NCBI RefSeq assembly: GCF_000376785.1
Contig: NZ_AQXX01000099.1
Span: 1-54,433, forward strand
Direction: 5' to 3'
DNA: 54,433 nt
Origin: Hahella ganghwensis DSM 17046
Lineage (GTDB): Bacteria > Pseudomonadota > Gammaproteobacteria > Pseudomonadales > Oleiphilaceae
The position numbers were made by a program, and so were the translations under genes. Of the stretch, positions 16,893 to 26,401 are shown one piece after another. The first letter of the stretch is position 1, and each line of letters starts with the position of its first letter. Under the pieces are notes generated by a model. It searched no databases. It was given only the letters and a program-made list of their open reading frames with translations, and was not told where the DNA came from.

Positions 16893-17684
16893 ATGCGAGT
16901 AAATAATAGATTTATCTCTCCTGAGGTGTTTCATGGCCTGAAGGTGCTATTTGATATTCAGAGTTTACTCGGACTAAAAAGGATACTGAAACAAAAGGAG
17001 CTACTGGGACAACGGTTATTACTCGGGCTTCTTGTGTTGTCAGCGGTTCTATTCACAGGTTGCCAAACGGTTTCACGAGAAGATCAATTGGCTGTCGGGC
17101 AGGTGGATGAACCGACACCTCTGATGAACGCCTTGCTGGATCAGGACGTGGGACGAGCCCAGTCCTTAATTGCGTCAGGCAGCCGTATCAATGTAGTGTC
17201 GCCTATTGGGTCTCCCCTGGATGTTGCTGCCCGGAGCAAGAGCGCGGATGGCGTGCTGGTGCTTCTCAAAGCCGGGGCTAATCCCAATATAGGCATTCGT
17301 AATGGGCAGCCTTCGCCGTTACATCATATGACGGAGATTGGTGCAACCAACGCGGTTCGTGCGCTGGCTGTTGCTGGAGCGGAGCTCGATTATGCGTTGA
17401 ATTCAGGAGCGACCGCACTGGCATTGGCAATCGAGAACGGTCATTTATCTGCAGCGAAAGCCCTGATTAAAGCGGGAGCTGATGTTAATGCTGTGGTTAA
17501 CGGTAAGTCGCTGTTGATGATGGTGGTAGAACAAAACTCCCTGCTGATGGCACAAATGCTGGTAGATTCCGGTGTTGATATCAATTTTCAGAACGCGGAA
17601 GGATTATCGGCACTGACCTTGGCTCAAAAAAGAGGTTTCGTCGATCTGCAGATGCTGTTGCTGCAATCTGGCGCCCGCACCTAA
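16893..17684 (+). CDS. Ankyrin-repeat lipoprotein
   Basis: 263 residues from ATG 16893. A lipobox L-F-T-G-C ends the hydrophobic segment, with the lipid-bearing cysteine at 57. That is far from the first ATG, so the real start may be a downstream GTG (16944, giving cysteine at about 40) or a later rare start; no candidate has a strong ribosome site. Residues about 75-260 contain about five ankyrin repeats, for example TPLMNALLDQDVGRAQSLIASG, TALALAIENGHLSAAKALIKAG and SALTLAQKRGFVDLQML. Probably an outer-membrane-anchored periplasmic binding scaffold; partner unknown. Confidence 0.78.
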   Translation: MRVNNRFISPEVFHGLKVLFDIQSLLGLKRILKQKELLGQRLLLGLLVLSAVLFTGCQTVSREDQLAVGQVDEPTPLMNALLDQDVGRAQSLIASGSRINVVSPIGSPLDVAARSKSADGVLVLLKAGANPNIGIRNGQPSPLHHMTEIGATNAVRALAVAGAELDYALNSGATALALAIENGHLSAAKALIKAGADVNAVVNGKSLLMMVVEQNSLLMAQMLVDSGVDINFQNAEGLSALTLAQKRGFVDLQMLLLQSGART

Positions 17685-17756
17685 GCGGGTTACCAGCACT
17701 CCTCAATGTTCTAATCATTCCCTGATCATTCTGTTGTAATCATAAGGAAGGTTTCT

Positions 17757-18563
17757 ATGCAGGTTCCGGTGTATTTTGTCCGGTCTTTTACCCATTCTGT
17801 ATTTGGTGGCAATCCGGCGGCTGTGTGTCCTTTGGATGAATGGCTGCCAACTGAAATGATGCAGGCTATCGCGACAGAAAACGGTGTCGCGGAGACGGCC
17901 TTTGTTGTACAGGAGAGCGATGCATACCGTATTCGATGGTTTACGCCTGAAATCGAAATGGACTTGTGCGGTCACGCGACGCTGGCCGCAGCTCATGTCC
18001 TTTGCCAGCGTTCTCCAGAACCGATAGCACATTTGGTCTTTCACTCCTCAAGTGGAGTACTGCGTGTAATCGTCAGTGATGAAAATACGGCCCCGGACAG
18101 GCTTTACACTTTGGATTTACCTTCGAGAAAACCTGTCACTGAAGCCAATCTGCCAGAGGTGATTTCGCAGGCATTAGTGGTTCCGCCAGTCGCTATACTC
18201 AAGTCTCGGGATTATGTACTGGTGTATCCAAATGAAGACGCGATTAAGAGCCTTCAGCCGGATGAAAAGATAATGGCACAAATCAATCTTGATCCTGGTG
18301 GAGTGGTGGTGACGGCTCCAGGGGATCAGGTGGATTTTGTGTCTCGGTATTTCACTCCGGGGGCCAGCATTTTTGAAGATCCGGTAACCGGATCTGCGCA
18401 CTGTTCTCTTGTGCCCTATTGGGCGGAACAATTGGGAAAAAATCGATTAAAAGCCATACAGCTGTCTGCGCGCATGGGACAGATTGATTGTGAGTTGCAG
18501 GACGACCGGGTATTGCTCACAGGTCAGGTCAAGGGCTATCTGGAGGGAGTGTTGACGATCTGA
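17757..18563 (+). CDS. PhzF-family isomerase/epimerase-like protein
   Basis: 268 residues, the normal family length. It has the diaminopimelate-epimerase-like double fold of PhzF: N-terminal half GGNPAAVC and the conserved catalytic glutamate E46 in ENGVAETAF; DLCGHATLAAAHVL; and in the C-terminal half FEDPVTGSAHCSLVPYW. No phenazine genes are nearby, so the PhzF name only states the fold; most family members have unknown substrates. Start ATG 17757 has AAGGAAGG 7 bases upstream. Apparently monocistronic. Confidence 0.9.
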   Translation: MQVPVYFVRSFTHSVFGGNPAAVCPLDEWLPTEMMQAIATENGVAETAFVVQESDAYRIRWFTPEIEMDLCGHATLAAAHVLCQRSPEPIAHLVFHSSSGVLRVIVSDENTAPDRLYTLDLPSRKPVTEANLPEVISQALVVPPVAILKSRDYVLVYPNEDAIKSLQPDEKIMAQINLDPGGVVVTAPGDQVDFVSRYFTPGASIFEDPVTGSAHCSLVPYWAEQLGKNRLKAIQLSARMGQIDCELQDDRVLLTGQVKGYLEGVLTI

Positions 18564-18901
18564 GGTTTCGCAAGAAACGAGACGATGTCGCCTGCCTGTT
18601 GGCGGGCGGCAGCAGCTTAGAATCTCAATGTTGCAGTATGGAAACTCTTAACTTGCTGAATTATAAGAAAAATATCTTTGTGTCGACTTTTTCTGTCGCA
18701 AATCAAATACAAATCTGATGGCTGAGATTTGGGCTGACTTGATTGGGTTTTGCTTAACTGATTGAAAATAAAGAATAAATAAGGATGTGGCCCCCTAATT
18801 GATACTCTGATCAGTGAAAGTTGATGGTAGCAGGTTGATTATTCCACCCTCGGTATCGTCAGCCACCATCGAATAGACCAATTAAGGACGAGGTACATAT
18901 T
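18564..18901. other. Intergenic region before the EF-hand gene
   Basis: No gene seen. CGCCTGCC (18589-18596) and GGCGGGCG (18601-18608) make an 8-bp stem with one G-U pair and a TGTT loop just after phzF-like, a possible terminator without a T run. The rest should carry the promoter of the EF-hand gene; its ribosome site is AGGACGAGG just before 18902. Confidence 0.4.
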
Positions 18902-19168
18902 ATGAAAAAGCTTACCGCCATTTTAGTTTCTGGTTTACTGGCCACTTCTTTTGCTTACGCTGCAGAAGGTGAAGAAGCCAAAATGCAATCTGAGCAGACT
19001 TTCGCTGCCATCGACGCTAACCAGGACGGCGTGATCGACACTGAAGAAGCTCGTGCAGACAGCGCTCTGATGGAAAAATGGGCGAGCGTAGACCTGGACG
19101 GTGACGGCGCGATTTCTTCTCAGGAATACTCTGTATACGCTGGTGAAGCGACTGCGGCAGGCGAATAA
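18902..19168 (+). CDS. Small secreted EF-hand calcium-binding protein
   Basis: 88 residues. Signal peptide about 1-20 (ending SFAYAAEG). Two canonical EF-hand loops follow: DANQDGVIDTEE and DLDGDGAISSQE, each with Asp at 1, Asp/Asn at 3, Asp/Gly at 5-6 and Glu at 12. The mature protein is acidic and about 68 residues, so probably a periplasmic or secreted calcium buffer or sensor. Codon use is that of a well-expressed gene. A strong terminator follows. Confidence 0.88.
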   Translation: MKKLTAILVSGLLATSFAYAAEGEEAKMQSEQTFAAIDANQDGVIDTEEARADSALMEKWASVDLDGDGAISSQEYSVYAGEATAAGE

Positions 19169-19206
19169 TCCGCTGCCCTGTTGTCACTAATCGGCGACAA
19201 CAAAAA

Positions 19207-19231
19207 ACCGACGCTTGCGTCGGTTTTTTTT
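19207..19231 (+). terminator. Intrinsic terminator of the EF-hand gene
   Basis: ACCGACG and CGTCGGT form the stem around a CTTG loop, followed by eight T (19224-19231); an A run before the stem makes it partly bidirectional. Confidence 0.9.
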
Positions 19232-19332
19232 ATGCCTGGATAAAACTGGCTTTAGTGAATTAGTTTCAGTGAAAGCCGGGGCGTCGTATTGTTGGTGGCC
19301 TGTGAATTCAATTCACCAGCCGCGGATGCTAC

Positions 19333-19788
19333 TTAACCAACAATATAAGTGGCTGTACCAACAGCGATATCCTGATTTCTGTCGTTCACCAGGTGCATGC
19401 GTGTCACCGCAATTTTCTGTCCGTGCCTGATCACCTCGGCTTTGGCAGTAAATACTTCTCCACGTCCACCTCTCAGGTAATCCACTCGCATATCAATGGT
19501 GCCTATCTTGCGGAGTTTGCGCTGAATTTCCCTTGGGTCGACCTCTGTAATTCGGTCAATGGTATGGATCAGTGCTACCAGGCCACCGGCAACATCCAGC
19601 ATGGTCGCTGTCACGCCACCGTGTAGAATTTTCTGCAGAGTATTACCAATAAGCTCAGGTTTCATTTTGCACTGCAGAGTGACCTCGTCCTTGTTGACCT
19701 CAATCACCTGAATACCCACCAATTTATTGAATGGAATATGTTCGTTAAAGTACTGGGTGATGGTGGTGATAAGTTCGTCTTTTGTCAT
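19333..19788 (-). CDS. yigI: YigI-like hotdog thioesterase
   Basis: 151 residues from ATG 19788, which has GAGGAAAG upstream; the longer frame from 19821 adds 11 residues. It aligns by eye along its length with E. coli YigI: MPFN/IPFNKLVGI start, ILHGGVTATMLDVAGGL (hotdog helix with the catalytic-region H-G-G), IGTIDMRVDYLRGGRGE, and C-terminal IAVGTATYIVG. YigI-type proteins hydrolyse acyl-CoA thioesters of medium to long chain. Cytoplasmic. It stands alone between the EF-hand terminator and a lipoprotein gene on the same strand. Confidence 0.85.
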   Translation of the reverse strand: MTKDELITTITQYFNEHIPFNKLVGIQVIEVNKDEVTLQCKMKPELIGNTLQKILHGGVTATMLDVAGGLVALIHTIDRITEVDPREIQRKLRKIGTIDMRVDYLRGGRGEVFTAKAEVIRHGQKIAVTRMHLVNDRNQDIAVGTATYIVG

Positions 19789-19954
19789 TGGTTGCAACTT
19801 TCCTCTATGCAAGCCTGACAAGGGTAACCCGTTGGGCCTGATTTGGATATGGGAAAAAGGTCATATGGCAGAAGGCCCACAGGAGGGCAGGCCCTAAGTG
19901 ATAAGCAGATCGGCACAAACAAGTAAACGGTGGAGCTGGGTCAGAAGGGGTGGG

Positions 19955-20818
19955 TTAGAACGGCCACCACCAACTGGATTCTTCTTTCTCGGAAGAAGCC
20001 AATGATGCAACGTAAGCCTCTTCACGTTTATCCAGTTTTCTTAATTCTCTCTCGGCTTTCACCGCTTTGGTCGGACCTCCGCCAAACGGCCAGTACCATT
20101 TCGGATCACGCCAGTAACCGGCTTCCTTTAATTGGGACAGTTCGATTTCCTTGCGCTCCTCCAGATCCTCTCTTTCCCGGGCGAAATTGTCCAGTCGGTT
20201 GGTTTCCGCGATGGATACTGCCGCAGAGTTTTTAGCAAAGGGAGCCTGGCTTTCTAGAAAACGTGTTTCGACAATTTCCTCATAGGCAACTTCCGCTGTT
20301 ACCAACTGCATATCTCCCTGCGCAAGAGGATGATCTTCGTCCAGATCTGGATTTGGTGCATTGGGTTTATCGACCTCAGAGTAACGGAAGTAATAGATCT
20401 TACCTGCCTCGACTTCAAAGTCTGCATCGACAATCTTGCTCAGGGCAAAACTCCCCATACCTTCAAAGCCCAGTAACAAACCGATTGGGCGCCGCATGGT
20501 GATGCGACGGGTGCCCGGCGCCATTTCCAGCCAAGTGTACCCATTGGCCCGGAAACTAAAATACCGGTGGTCGTCTACAAAAAGGGAAGGGGCATCAATT
20601 TCCTCTGAGGCCCAATCACTGTCCGGACGATAGAAATAGACCAAAGCATTGTTTCTGCTGTCCCACGCAGTATCGGGGATGTGTACAAAGCGCTCGCCGC
20701 TGACAGGTACCAGAAATGCGCCGCCATGTTTCTCAAAAGCCAGATACAATGTCGGGCAGCCTGCCAGAACGCTGATCATCGCTGCTAACAGTGCGATTTG
20801 CAATGCTTTTTTACACAT
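19955..20818 (-). CDS. DUF2846-like lipoprotein with tryptophan-rich C-terminus
   Basis: 287 residues. Lipoprotein signal with V-L-A-G-C and lipid cysteine at 21; residues after it (P-T-L) give no inner-membrane retention Asp. The central part (about 50-170) resembles DUF2846 (ALVYFYRPDSDW, SLFVDDHRYFSF, YTWLEMAPGTRRI, GKIYYFRY), a beta-sandwich of unknown function often in lipoproteins. The C-terminal 90 residues are charged and probably helical (FAREREDLEERKEIELSQL), interrupted by WYWPFGG and ending in WWWPF. The repeated aromatic W-P-F motif is unusual. No operon partner is evident. Confidence 0.75.
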   Translation of the reverse strand: MCKKALQIALLAAMISVLAGCPTLYLAFEKHGGAFLVPVSGERFVHIPDTAWDSRNNALVYFYRPDSDWASEEIDAPSLFVDDHRYFSFRANGYTWLEMAPGTRRITMRRPIGLLLGFEGMGSFALSKIVDADFEVEAGKIYYFRYSEVDKPNAPNPDLDEDHPLAQGDMQLVTAEVAYEEIVETRFLESQAPFAKNSAAVSIAETNRLDNFAREREDLEERKEIELSQLKEAGYWRDPKWYWPFGGGPTKAVKAERELRKLDKREEAYVASLASSEKEESSWWWPF

Positions 20819-21008
20819 AACAGTGCCTCAATGGAGTCGTTCACCCGTTTGATTGTTGATGTTTTTGACTGAGTGTTTTGCCTGGATCTTAGCAAAGTGA
20901 TCCGGATAAAACTGCGATCCACCGCAAGAGATTGATACAAAACATTACATATCACTGAGCTTTCATTTGTACCGGAGACCTGTGCCTGTGGCCAGATAAG
21001 TCAAAGCT

Positions 21009-22178
21009 TCAATGTGAGGAAAGGTCATCCAGTGGATTTTTTTTCCAGGGAGGAGTGAAAAACTTCTGGATATAAGAGGGGGGGACACTGCTGACATTCT
21101 GATAACGCCACTTTGGCTTTCTGTCTTTATCGATCAGAAGAGCACGTACGCCTTCTTTGAACTCGCCATGAGTCGTGCACTGAAGCGCCATGACCAGTTC
21201 CTGGCGAAAGACCTCGGATAATGTCAGTCGGCCCCCCTCTTGCACCTGACGCCAGACCAGATGTAATGAGGTAGGGCAGGCATTGATCAGTGAATCCTGG
21301 GACTTTTTGAGCCAGCCATCTTTCGCCGGAAGGGAGAGGATGGAATCTACGACTTCGGCCAGGGTGTCACCCCTGGTCACCTGGCGTACCAGATCCCGGT
21401 GTTCGGCAATCTGCCCTATGGGGAGCTGGGCTTTGTGCTGTTCCTGCCAGGCCCGTAATAACTGTGTTACTCGGCTATGATTGCTCTCTCCACTGCTCCA
21501 CTGCAATCTTTGTAGAGCTTCTATCAGGTGTGTGCGTTGGCTTGAGGGGAGAAAATTATCGGCCCAATCCAGTTCTATCGCGTCAGCGGCGTTACAACTG
21601 GCGCCCGTCAGGCCCAGGTAGAGGCCCGCACCACCACTCATTCTGCTGAGAAACCAGGTGCCCCCCACATCTGGGAACAAGCCAATCGAGACTTCTGGCA
21701 TGGCAATGCGGGACTGCTCGGTCACAACTCGGTGGCTGGCGCCGGACATAAGACCAAGGCCGCCTCCCATAACGACACCGTGCCCCCAGCAGACGATCGG
21801 CTTTGAAAAACGATGTATCAGATAATCCAGCCGATACTCTTCACTGAAAAACTTTTCAGCATAGAGATTGGTGCCTGGCGACGATTTATCGTTCTTATTG
21901 GATACAACGTTTGTCGTGAATTTGTCGCTGGTCATGGATTCATAAAGCTTGACAATATCCCCACCGGCGCAGAAGGCACGATCTCCGGCACCCTCAAGCC
22001 AGACAAAACAAATCTGTGAGTCCTGTCGCCACTGATTGAGTGCTTTTGTTAACTGACGAATCATAGGAAGCGTTAAAGCGTTCAGGCTTTCCGGAGCGTT
22101 CAGGCAGGCGTACCCCATCCGCTGCCCGGATTGACAGGGGCGTTCCTCGATAATTAGTGACGGTTTCGAATCTGTCAT
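21009..22178 (-). CDS. 3-hydroxyisobutyryl-CoA hydrolase (crotonase fold)
   Basis: 389 residues, typical of HIBCH enzymes (ordinary enoyl-CoA hydratases have about 260). Crotonase-fold marks: AGDRAFCAGGDIVKLYE (first oxyanion strand), WGHGVVMGGGLGLMSGASHR (second oxyanion loop), and MPEVSIGLFPDVGGTWFLSR, where the glutamate and aspartate are the catalytic acids conserved in this subfamily. It releases free 3-hydroxyisobutyrate from its CoA ester in valine degradation. Its start codon overlaps the stop of the acyl-CoA dehydrogenase gene by one base, so the pair is translationally coupled. Confidence 0.88.
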   Translation of the reverse strand: MTDSKPSLIIEERPCQSGQRMGYACLNAPESLNALTLPMIRQLTKALNQWRQDSQICFVWLEGAGDRAFCAGGDIVKLYESMTSDKFTTNVVSNKNDKSSPGTNLYAEKFFSEEYRLDYLIHRFSKPIVCWGHGVVMGGGLGLMSGASHRVVTEQSRIAMPEVSIGLFPDVGGTWFLSRMSGGAGLYLGLTGASCNAADAIELDWADNFLPSSQRTHLIEALQRLQWSSGESNHSRVTQLLRAWQEQHKAQLPIGQIAEHRDLVRQVTRGDTLAEVVDSILSLPAKDGWLKKSQDSLINACPTSLHLVWRQVQEGGRLTLSEVFRQELVMALQCTTHGEFKEGVRALLIDKDRKPKWRYQNVSSVPPSYIQKFFTPPWKKNPLDDLSSH

Positions 22179-23338
22179 CAGCGTAAGGTCTCCAGGCTGT
22201 GCTCGCGAAGGAGTCGTCGGGCGATGATCATGCGCATGATTTCGTTGGTCCCCTCCAATATCTGGTGAACCCGGCTGTCCCGAACGTAACGTTCCAGAGG
22301 GAATTCGCGTATGTAACCGTAGCCGCCATGAAGTTGTAATGCTTCATTGCAGATGTTGAAACCGGCATCGGTGGCAAAACGTTTGGCCATGGCGCTATAG
22401 GTACTGGACTCTGGATCCTGTTGATCCAATTTAAACGCGGCCAGCCTGACCATCTGTCTGGCAGCGACCAGCTCTGTTGCCATATCAGAGAGCTTGAATT
22501 GCAGGGCCTGAAACTCTGCCAGAGGTTTATTGAACTGATGGCGTTCCAGTACATAACTTCTGGCGGCTTCCAGTGCGGCTTGGGCAGTTCCTATGGAGCA
22601 GGTAGCTATGTTGATACGTCCCCCGTCCAGACCTTTCATGGCAAAGGTGAAGCCTTCGCCTTCCTCCCCCAAGCGGTAGTTTTTAGGGACTTTGACATCG
22701 TCAAAAGTGATGGCACGAGTGGGTTGGCAGTTCCAGCCCATTTTGTCCTCCTTGCGGCCGTAACTGATGCCCTGAGAATCCGCTGGAACCAGGAATGCCG
22801 AAATGCCTTTTGGGCCGAGCCCTCCGGTTCTGGCCATGACGATCAGTACTTCGGTGCTTCCTGCGCCGGATATGAACATCTTGGTGCCATTCAGCACGTA
22901 GTGTTTGCTTCTGGATTTGGCTGTGGTTCTGAGTGATGCAGCATCGGATCCTGATCCGGGTTCTGTCAGGCAGTAAGAGGCCAGTAGCTGCCCGGTTACC
23001 AGTTTGGGCAGCCAGACCTGTTGCAGCTCTTCGCTCCCGAACAGAGCGATCATCCAGGTCGCCATATTATGGATGGTGAGATAGGCTGTCGTTGCGGTAC
23101 AGCCTCGCGCCAGTTCTTCAATAATGATGGAACTGTCCAGACGTGATAACCCCATGCCTCCAAACTCTTCAGGTGTATAAAGTGACAGAAACCCCATCTC
23201 TCCGGCCAGATGAATAGTCTCCAGTGGAAAGCGGGATTCGGCGTCCCATTCTGCGGCGTAGGGCATCAGTTCTTTTTCGGCAAATTGTCTGGCGCTGGTG
23301 GCGTAGGCTTGTTGTTCTTCTGTCAGATTGAAATCCAT
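22178..23338 (-). CDS. Acyl-CoA dehydrogenase, probably isobutyryl-CoA specific
   Basis: 386 residues from ATG 23338 (GGAAGG upstream); the frame from 23377 adds 13 residues not seen in the family. Three-domain FAD flavoprotein: N-terminal helices (MDFNLTEEQQAYATSARQFAEKEL), beta domain with CLTEPGSGSDAASLRTTA, and C-terminal helices with LHGGYGYIREFPLERYVRD and the catalytic base E362 in ILEGTNEIMR. Substrate is inferred from the operon: between mmsA and the HIBYL-CoA hydrolase, the expected step is isobutyryl-CoA to methacrylyl-CoA. Electrons go to ETF. Confidence 0.88.
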   Translation of the reverse strand: MDFNLTEEQQAYATSARQFAEKELMPYAAEWDAESRFPLETIHLAGEMGFLSLYTPEEFGGMGLSRLDSSIIIEELARGCTATTAYLTIHNMATWMIALFGSEELQQVWLPKLVTGQLLASYCLTEPGSGSDAASLRTTAKSRSKHYVLNGTKMFISGAGSTEVLIVMARTGGLGPKGISAFLVPADSQGISYGRKEDKMGWNCQPTRAITFDDVKVPKNYRLGEEGEGFTFAMKGLDGGRINIATCSIGTAQAALEAARSYVLERHQFNKPLAEFQALQFKLSDMATELVAARQMVRLAAFKLDQQDPESSTYSAMAKRFATDAGFNICNEALQLHGGYGYIREFPLERYVRDSRVHQILEGTNEIMRMIIARRLLREHSLETLR

Positions 23339-23422
23339 AAACCTTCCAACTATCTGAATAAGCGGCAGTAGCGGCATATCTGGCGAACCTGAAAACCTGG
23401 CCCGCCTTCGATATTGGCTTCA

Positions 23423-24925
23423 TCAACGCATTTGAATCGTTAAATTGGGCCCCTGAACTTCCTCACCGTGGTGAAACCAGCGACTGATGACGGTCTTGGT
23501 TTCAGTATAGAAGCGAATGGCCTGTTTGCCGTAGGCATGCTGATCGCCGTAAAAAGAATGTCGCCAGCCGGTAAATGAAAAGAAGGGCAGGGGGACTGGA
23601 ATTGGCACATTGATTCCAACCTGGCCTACCAGAACATTACGCTGGAAGTAGCGGGCGGCACCACCTGAATTGGTGAATAAGGATGTACCATTCCCATAAG
23701 GGTTGTTGTTGATCAACTCCAGAGCTTCTTCCAGGCTATTGACCTGAACTGCCAACAGAACCGGGCCGAATATCTCTTCTCGGTAAAGAGACATCTCTGG
23801 CTTAACGTTGGCAAACAGAGTGGGGCCTATCCAGTTACCTTCGGGATAATCCGGATGCTGAAAGTCGGAGCCGTCCAGCAGGCAATCGGCGCCTTCCTGT
23901 TTACCCTGATCTATCAAACCAAGAACACGTTCTCTGGCGGTACTGCTGATCAACGGACCGAATCCAGCATCTTCTTCATTCCACAAGCCGGGTTTAACTT
24001 GACTCATCGCGTTCTTCAGGTCGTCCAGCCATTGTGAGGATTCACCGACAAAGACCGCGACGGAAATCGCCATGCAGCGTTGCCCGGCGGCTCCGACTGA
24101 AGAACCAACCAAATGGGAGATAACCTGATTTTTATCGGCATCGGGCATGATGACCATATGGTTTTTCGCACCGGTCATGCATTGAACTCGTTTAAGATGA
24201 TCTGTGCCGGTGCGATAGATGTGCTGACCAACTCTGGCGGAACCGACAAAGGATATTGCCTTGATATCCTTGTGGGTAATGAGATGTTCCACTTGCTCGC
24301 CATCACCATGAATGATCTGCAGCACCCCTTTGGGAAAGCCTGCCTCATGGAATATTTCTGCAATCTGGATCGGCGTCAGAGGATCCTGTTCAGAAGGCTT
24401 CAGTACAAAGGTGTTGCCGCAGGCCAGAGCCAGGGGAAACATCCATAGAGGAATCATTGCCGGAAAATTAAATGGCGTGATACCGGCACAAACACCCAGC
24501 GGCTGTAAGTACGAGCTGGTATCAATGTCTCTGGCGACATTTTCGACGGTTTCTCCCATGATCAGGCTGGGGATATTGCAGGCATGCTCCACAACTTCGA
24601 TTCCTCGCCAGACATCACCCTTGGCGTCAGCAAAGATCTTGCCGGTCTCCTGACTCAGTGTTTCTGCAATATCATCCTGGTGACTTTTGAGTAACTGGCA
24701 GAACTTCATCAACAGTCTCGCTCGTTCCGGCACGGGAACATCACGCCAATCGTTATAGGCTTTCACGGCACTTTGGATAGCTGAATCGATTTCTGTGGGG
24801 GTGGTGCAGGGAACATTAGCCAGTGTCAGCTGAGTTGCCGGGTTAATATTGGGAATGGAGCGGGGGGCTTGGCTTTCTACAAACTCTCCGTCCAGATATA
24901 GGGGGACTGAATGTGACATAGCCAT
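23423..24925 (-). CDS. mmsA: Methylmalonate-semialdehyde dehydrogenase (CoA-acylating)
   Basis: 500 residues, the full family length. Aldehyde dehydrogenase fold with [21 protein letters not shown] (NAD-binding region typical of MMSDH), [14 protein letters not shown], and the catalytic cysteine C284 in [11 protein letters not shown]; the methionine after the cysteine is characteristic of this CoA-dependent subfamily. Converts methylmalonate semialdehyde to propionyl-CoA in valine and thymine/inositol-type catabolism. First gene of the operon mmsA - acyl-CoA dehydrogenase - HIBYL-CoA hydrolase; 84 bases separate it from the next start. ATG 24925 or ATG 24919 could be the start. Confidence 0.93.
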   Translation of the reverse strand: MAMSHSVPLYLDGEFVESQAPRSIPNINPATQLTLANVPCTTPTEIDSAIQSAVKAYNDWRDVPVPERARLLMKFCQLLKSHQDDIAETLSQETGKIFADAKGDVWRGIEVVEHACNIPSLIMGETVENVARDIDTSSYLQPLGVCAGITPFNFPAMIPLWMFPLALACGNTFVLKPSEQDPLTPIQIAEIFHEAGFPKGVLQIIHGDGEQVEHLITHKDIKAISFVGSARVGQHIYRTGTDHLKRVQCMTGAKNHMVIMPDADKNQVISHLVGSSVGAAGQRCMAISVAVFVGESSQWLDDLKNAMSQVKPGLWNEEDAGFGPLISSTARERVLGLIDQGKQEGADCLLDGSDFQHPDYPEGNWIGPTLFANVKPEMSLYREEIFGPVLLAVQVNSLEEALELINNNPYGNGTSLFTNSGGAARYFQRNVLVGQVGINVPIPVPLPFFSFTGWRHSFYGDQHAYGKQAIRFYTETKTVISRWFHHGEEVQGPNLTIQMR

Positions 24926-25236
24926 ATCCGTTTTCTGGTTCCTTTGTTGGGTTCCTTACGGATCATATTTATGATGATACGCTCAAAGTCAGCTGATGTC
25001 GCAATTTGACGCTGTAAAATGCTCGTGGTTGAGACCTGATTTGGTGTGGCTATGCCTGAAGAGGGAACGGATCGAGAGGGTAACGGATTGAGATGAGAAT
25101 GGATGTGTGTGGGTTTCCGTCGCCTGCTTGTGTTGATCTATCACTGTAAATCTGGCACAGAGGAGCTGGTAAAAAGAGGGTGGGCAAAAAGGAATTGGCG
25201 ACCGGATCATCCTGATACCAGGTCGCCCTCGGAAAG
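24926..25236. other. Intergenic region upstream of mmsA
   Basis: No gene seen: frames here on both strands lack ribosome sites and family character. It should carry the mmsA promoter reading leftwards and the terminator of the small gene at 25237-25398. I see no convincing operator or hairpin with a T run. Confidence 0.4.
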
Positions 25237-25398
25237 TCAGGCGTCTGCCAGGTTTTCCTCGCGCTCGGCATTGGCGGCTTCACGTTTGGCGATAGCTCTG
25301 GCAATCAGATGATTGAACAGGCTTCTCGCGCTATAGGTGATGCCGAGCAAAACCAGAGCGGCGGCAAGCGTCGACTCAATTGGGGCTTCCAACAACAT
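25237..25398 (-). CDS. 53-residue single-span membrane protein
   Basis: Short open frame with an excellent ribosome site (AGGAG seven bases before ATG 25398). The product begins MLLEAPIESTLAAALVLLGI, with one hydrophobic segment (about 8-21), then YSARSLFNHLIARAIAKREA and an acidic, helical tail ending EENLADA. The pattern is a small inner-membrane protein with a charged amphipathic cytoplasmic helix. No family recognised. It is divergent from the ElyC-like gene and far from mmsA, so its function is open. Confidence 0.65.
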   Translation of the reverse strand: MLLEAPIESTLAAALVLLGITYSARSLFNHLIARAIAKREAANAEREENLADA

Positions 25399-25636
25399 AG
25401 TGAACTCCTGATTTAATTTAAGAAAACTATGATTAGTTCACTGCTGCCATCGGACTAATCACAGGTTTCTAGGTTGTTCTGCCCCGATTGAGGGCTGACA
25501 CAGGAGTGGTAATTTGTTTAAAAATTAATCAGTTGTGTAAAAAAAAGCGGTCGCAGAATAACCAACCTTGTCAGGTTTGGCAACCGGACCAATTGTTAAC
25601 CTTTGCAAAGCTGCACGGAAAAGGAGCTTGCTTTTA

Positions 25637-26401
25637 GTGACTGACCTATTGTTTTTATTGAAGAAGTTTGTTGGTGCTTGGATCATGCCATTACCGCTGT
25701 CATTACTAATGATCCTTCTCGGTCTTTGGATGTTGAGGCGGCAGTGGAGGGTCATGGGACGAAGTTCTCTGATGATCGGATTGATGATTATCTTATTGTG
25801 CAGTAATGGGATCTTTGTCAGGCAACTGATTGCGCCACTGGAGAGCCAATATTCGACTTATTCTGATCAGCCGGTGGACTATATCCTGGTATTGGGGAAT
25901 GCGCATCGTTCCTTTGCAGGTATCCCAGTGACCAGTGTGCTGGAGGGGGACAGCATGTATCGCCTGGCCGAAGGGCTCCGTATTGCCCGTATTAATCCTG
26001 AAGCGACGATTATCTTGTCCGGTTTCGCTTTCAGCGATCAAATCTCTAATGCGGAGGCCTATCGCCGGGTTGCTGTGGCGCTTGGAGTCGACGAGGCGCG
26101 CATCAGGTTGATGGAAGAGGCCAGAGATACCGGGGAGGAGTTAGCAACAGCGGCTGGAATGGTCGGAGGTAAGTCTGTCGCGCTGGTGACCTCGGCTTAT
26201 CATATGCCTCGCAGCATGGGATTGGCTAATCACCACCACCTGACGGTAGTCGCCGCTCCTGCTGCACACAAATACAAAGCAGGACTGCGTCATTGGTTAT
26301 TGGACTTTATACCCAGCGCATCTGCAGTTCAGCTCAGCCATATGGCTATTCATGAATATCTCGGAATTCTATGGTACAGAATTACCGGGCGATTATCGTG
26401 A
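25637..26401 (+). CDS. elyC: ElyC/YdcF-type DUF218 envelope protein
   Basis: 254 residues from GTG 25637, which has AAAAGGAG about 10 bases upstream; the longer frame from a TTG at 25568 lacks a ribosome site. Similar in layout to E. coli ElyC: LFLLKKFVGAWIMPLPLSLLMILLG-type first membrane segment, a second at about 42-60, then the DUF218 domain (VDYILVLGNAH, ATIILSGFAFSD, ARDTGEELATAA, VTSAYHMPRSMG). ElyC affects undecaprenyl-phosphate-carrier use in peptidoglycan and surface polysaccharide assembly; the biochemical activity is not settled. Periplasmic globular domain anchored by two helices. Monocistronic. Confidence 0.85.
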   Translation: MTDLLFLLKKFVGAWIMPLPLSLLMILLGLWMLRRQWRVMGRSSLMIGLMIILLCSNGIFVRQLIAPLESQYSTYSDQPVDYILVLGNAHRSFAGIPVTSVLEGDSMYRLAEGLRIARINPEATIILSGFAFSDQISNAEAYRRVAVALGVDEARIRLMEEARDTGEELATAAGMVGGKSVALVTSAYHMPRSMGLANHHHLTVVAAPAAHKYKAGLRHWLLDFIPSASAVQLSHMAIHEYLGILWYRITGRLS

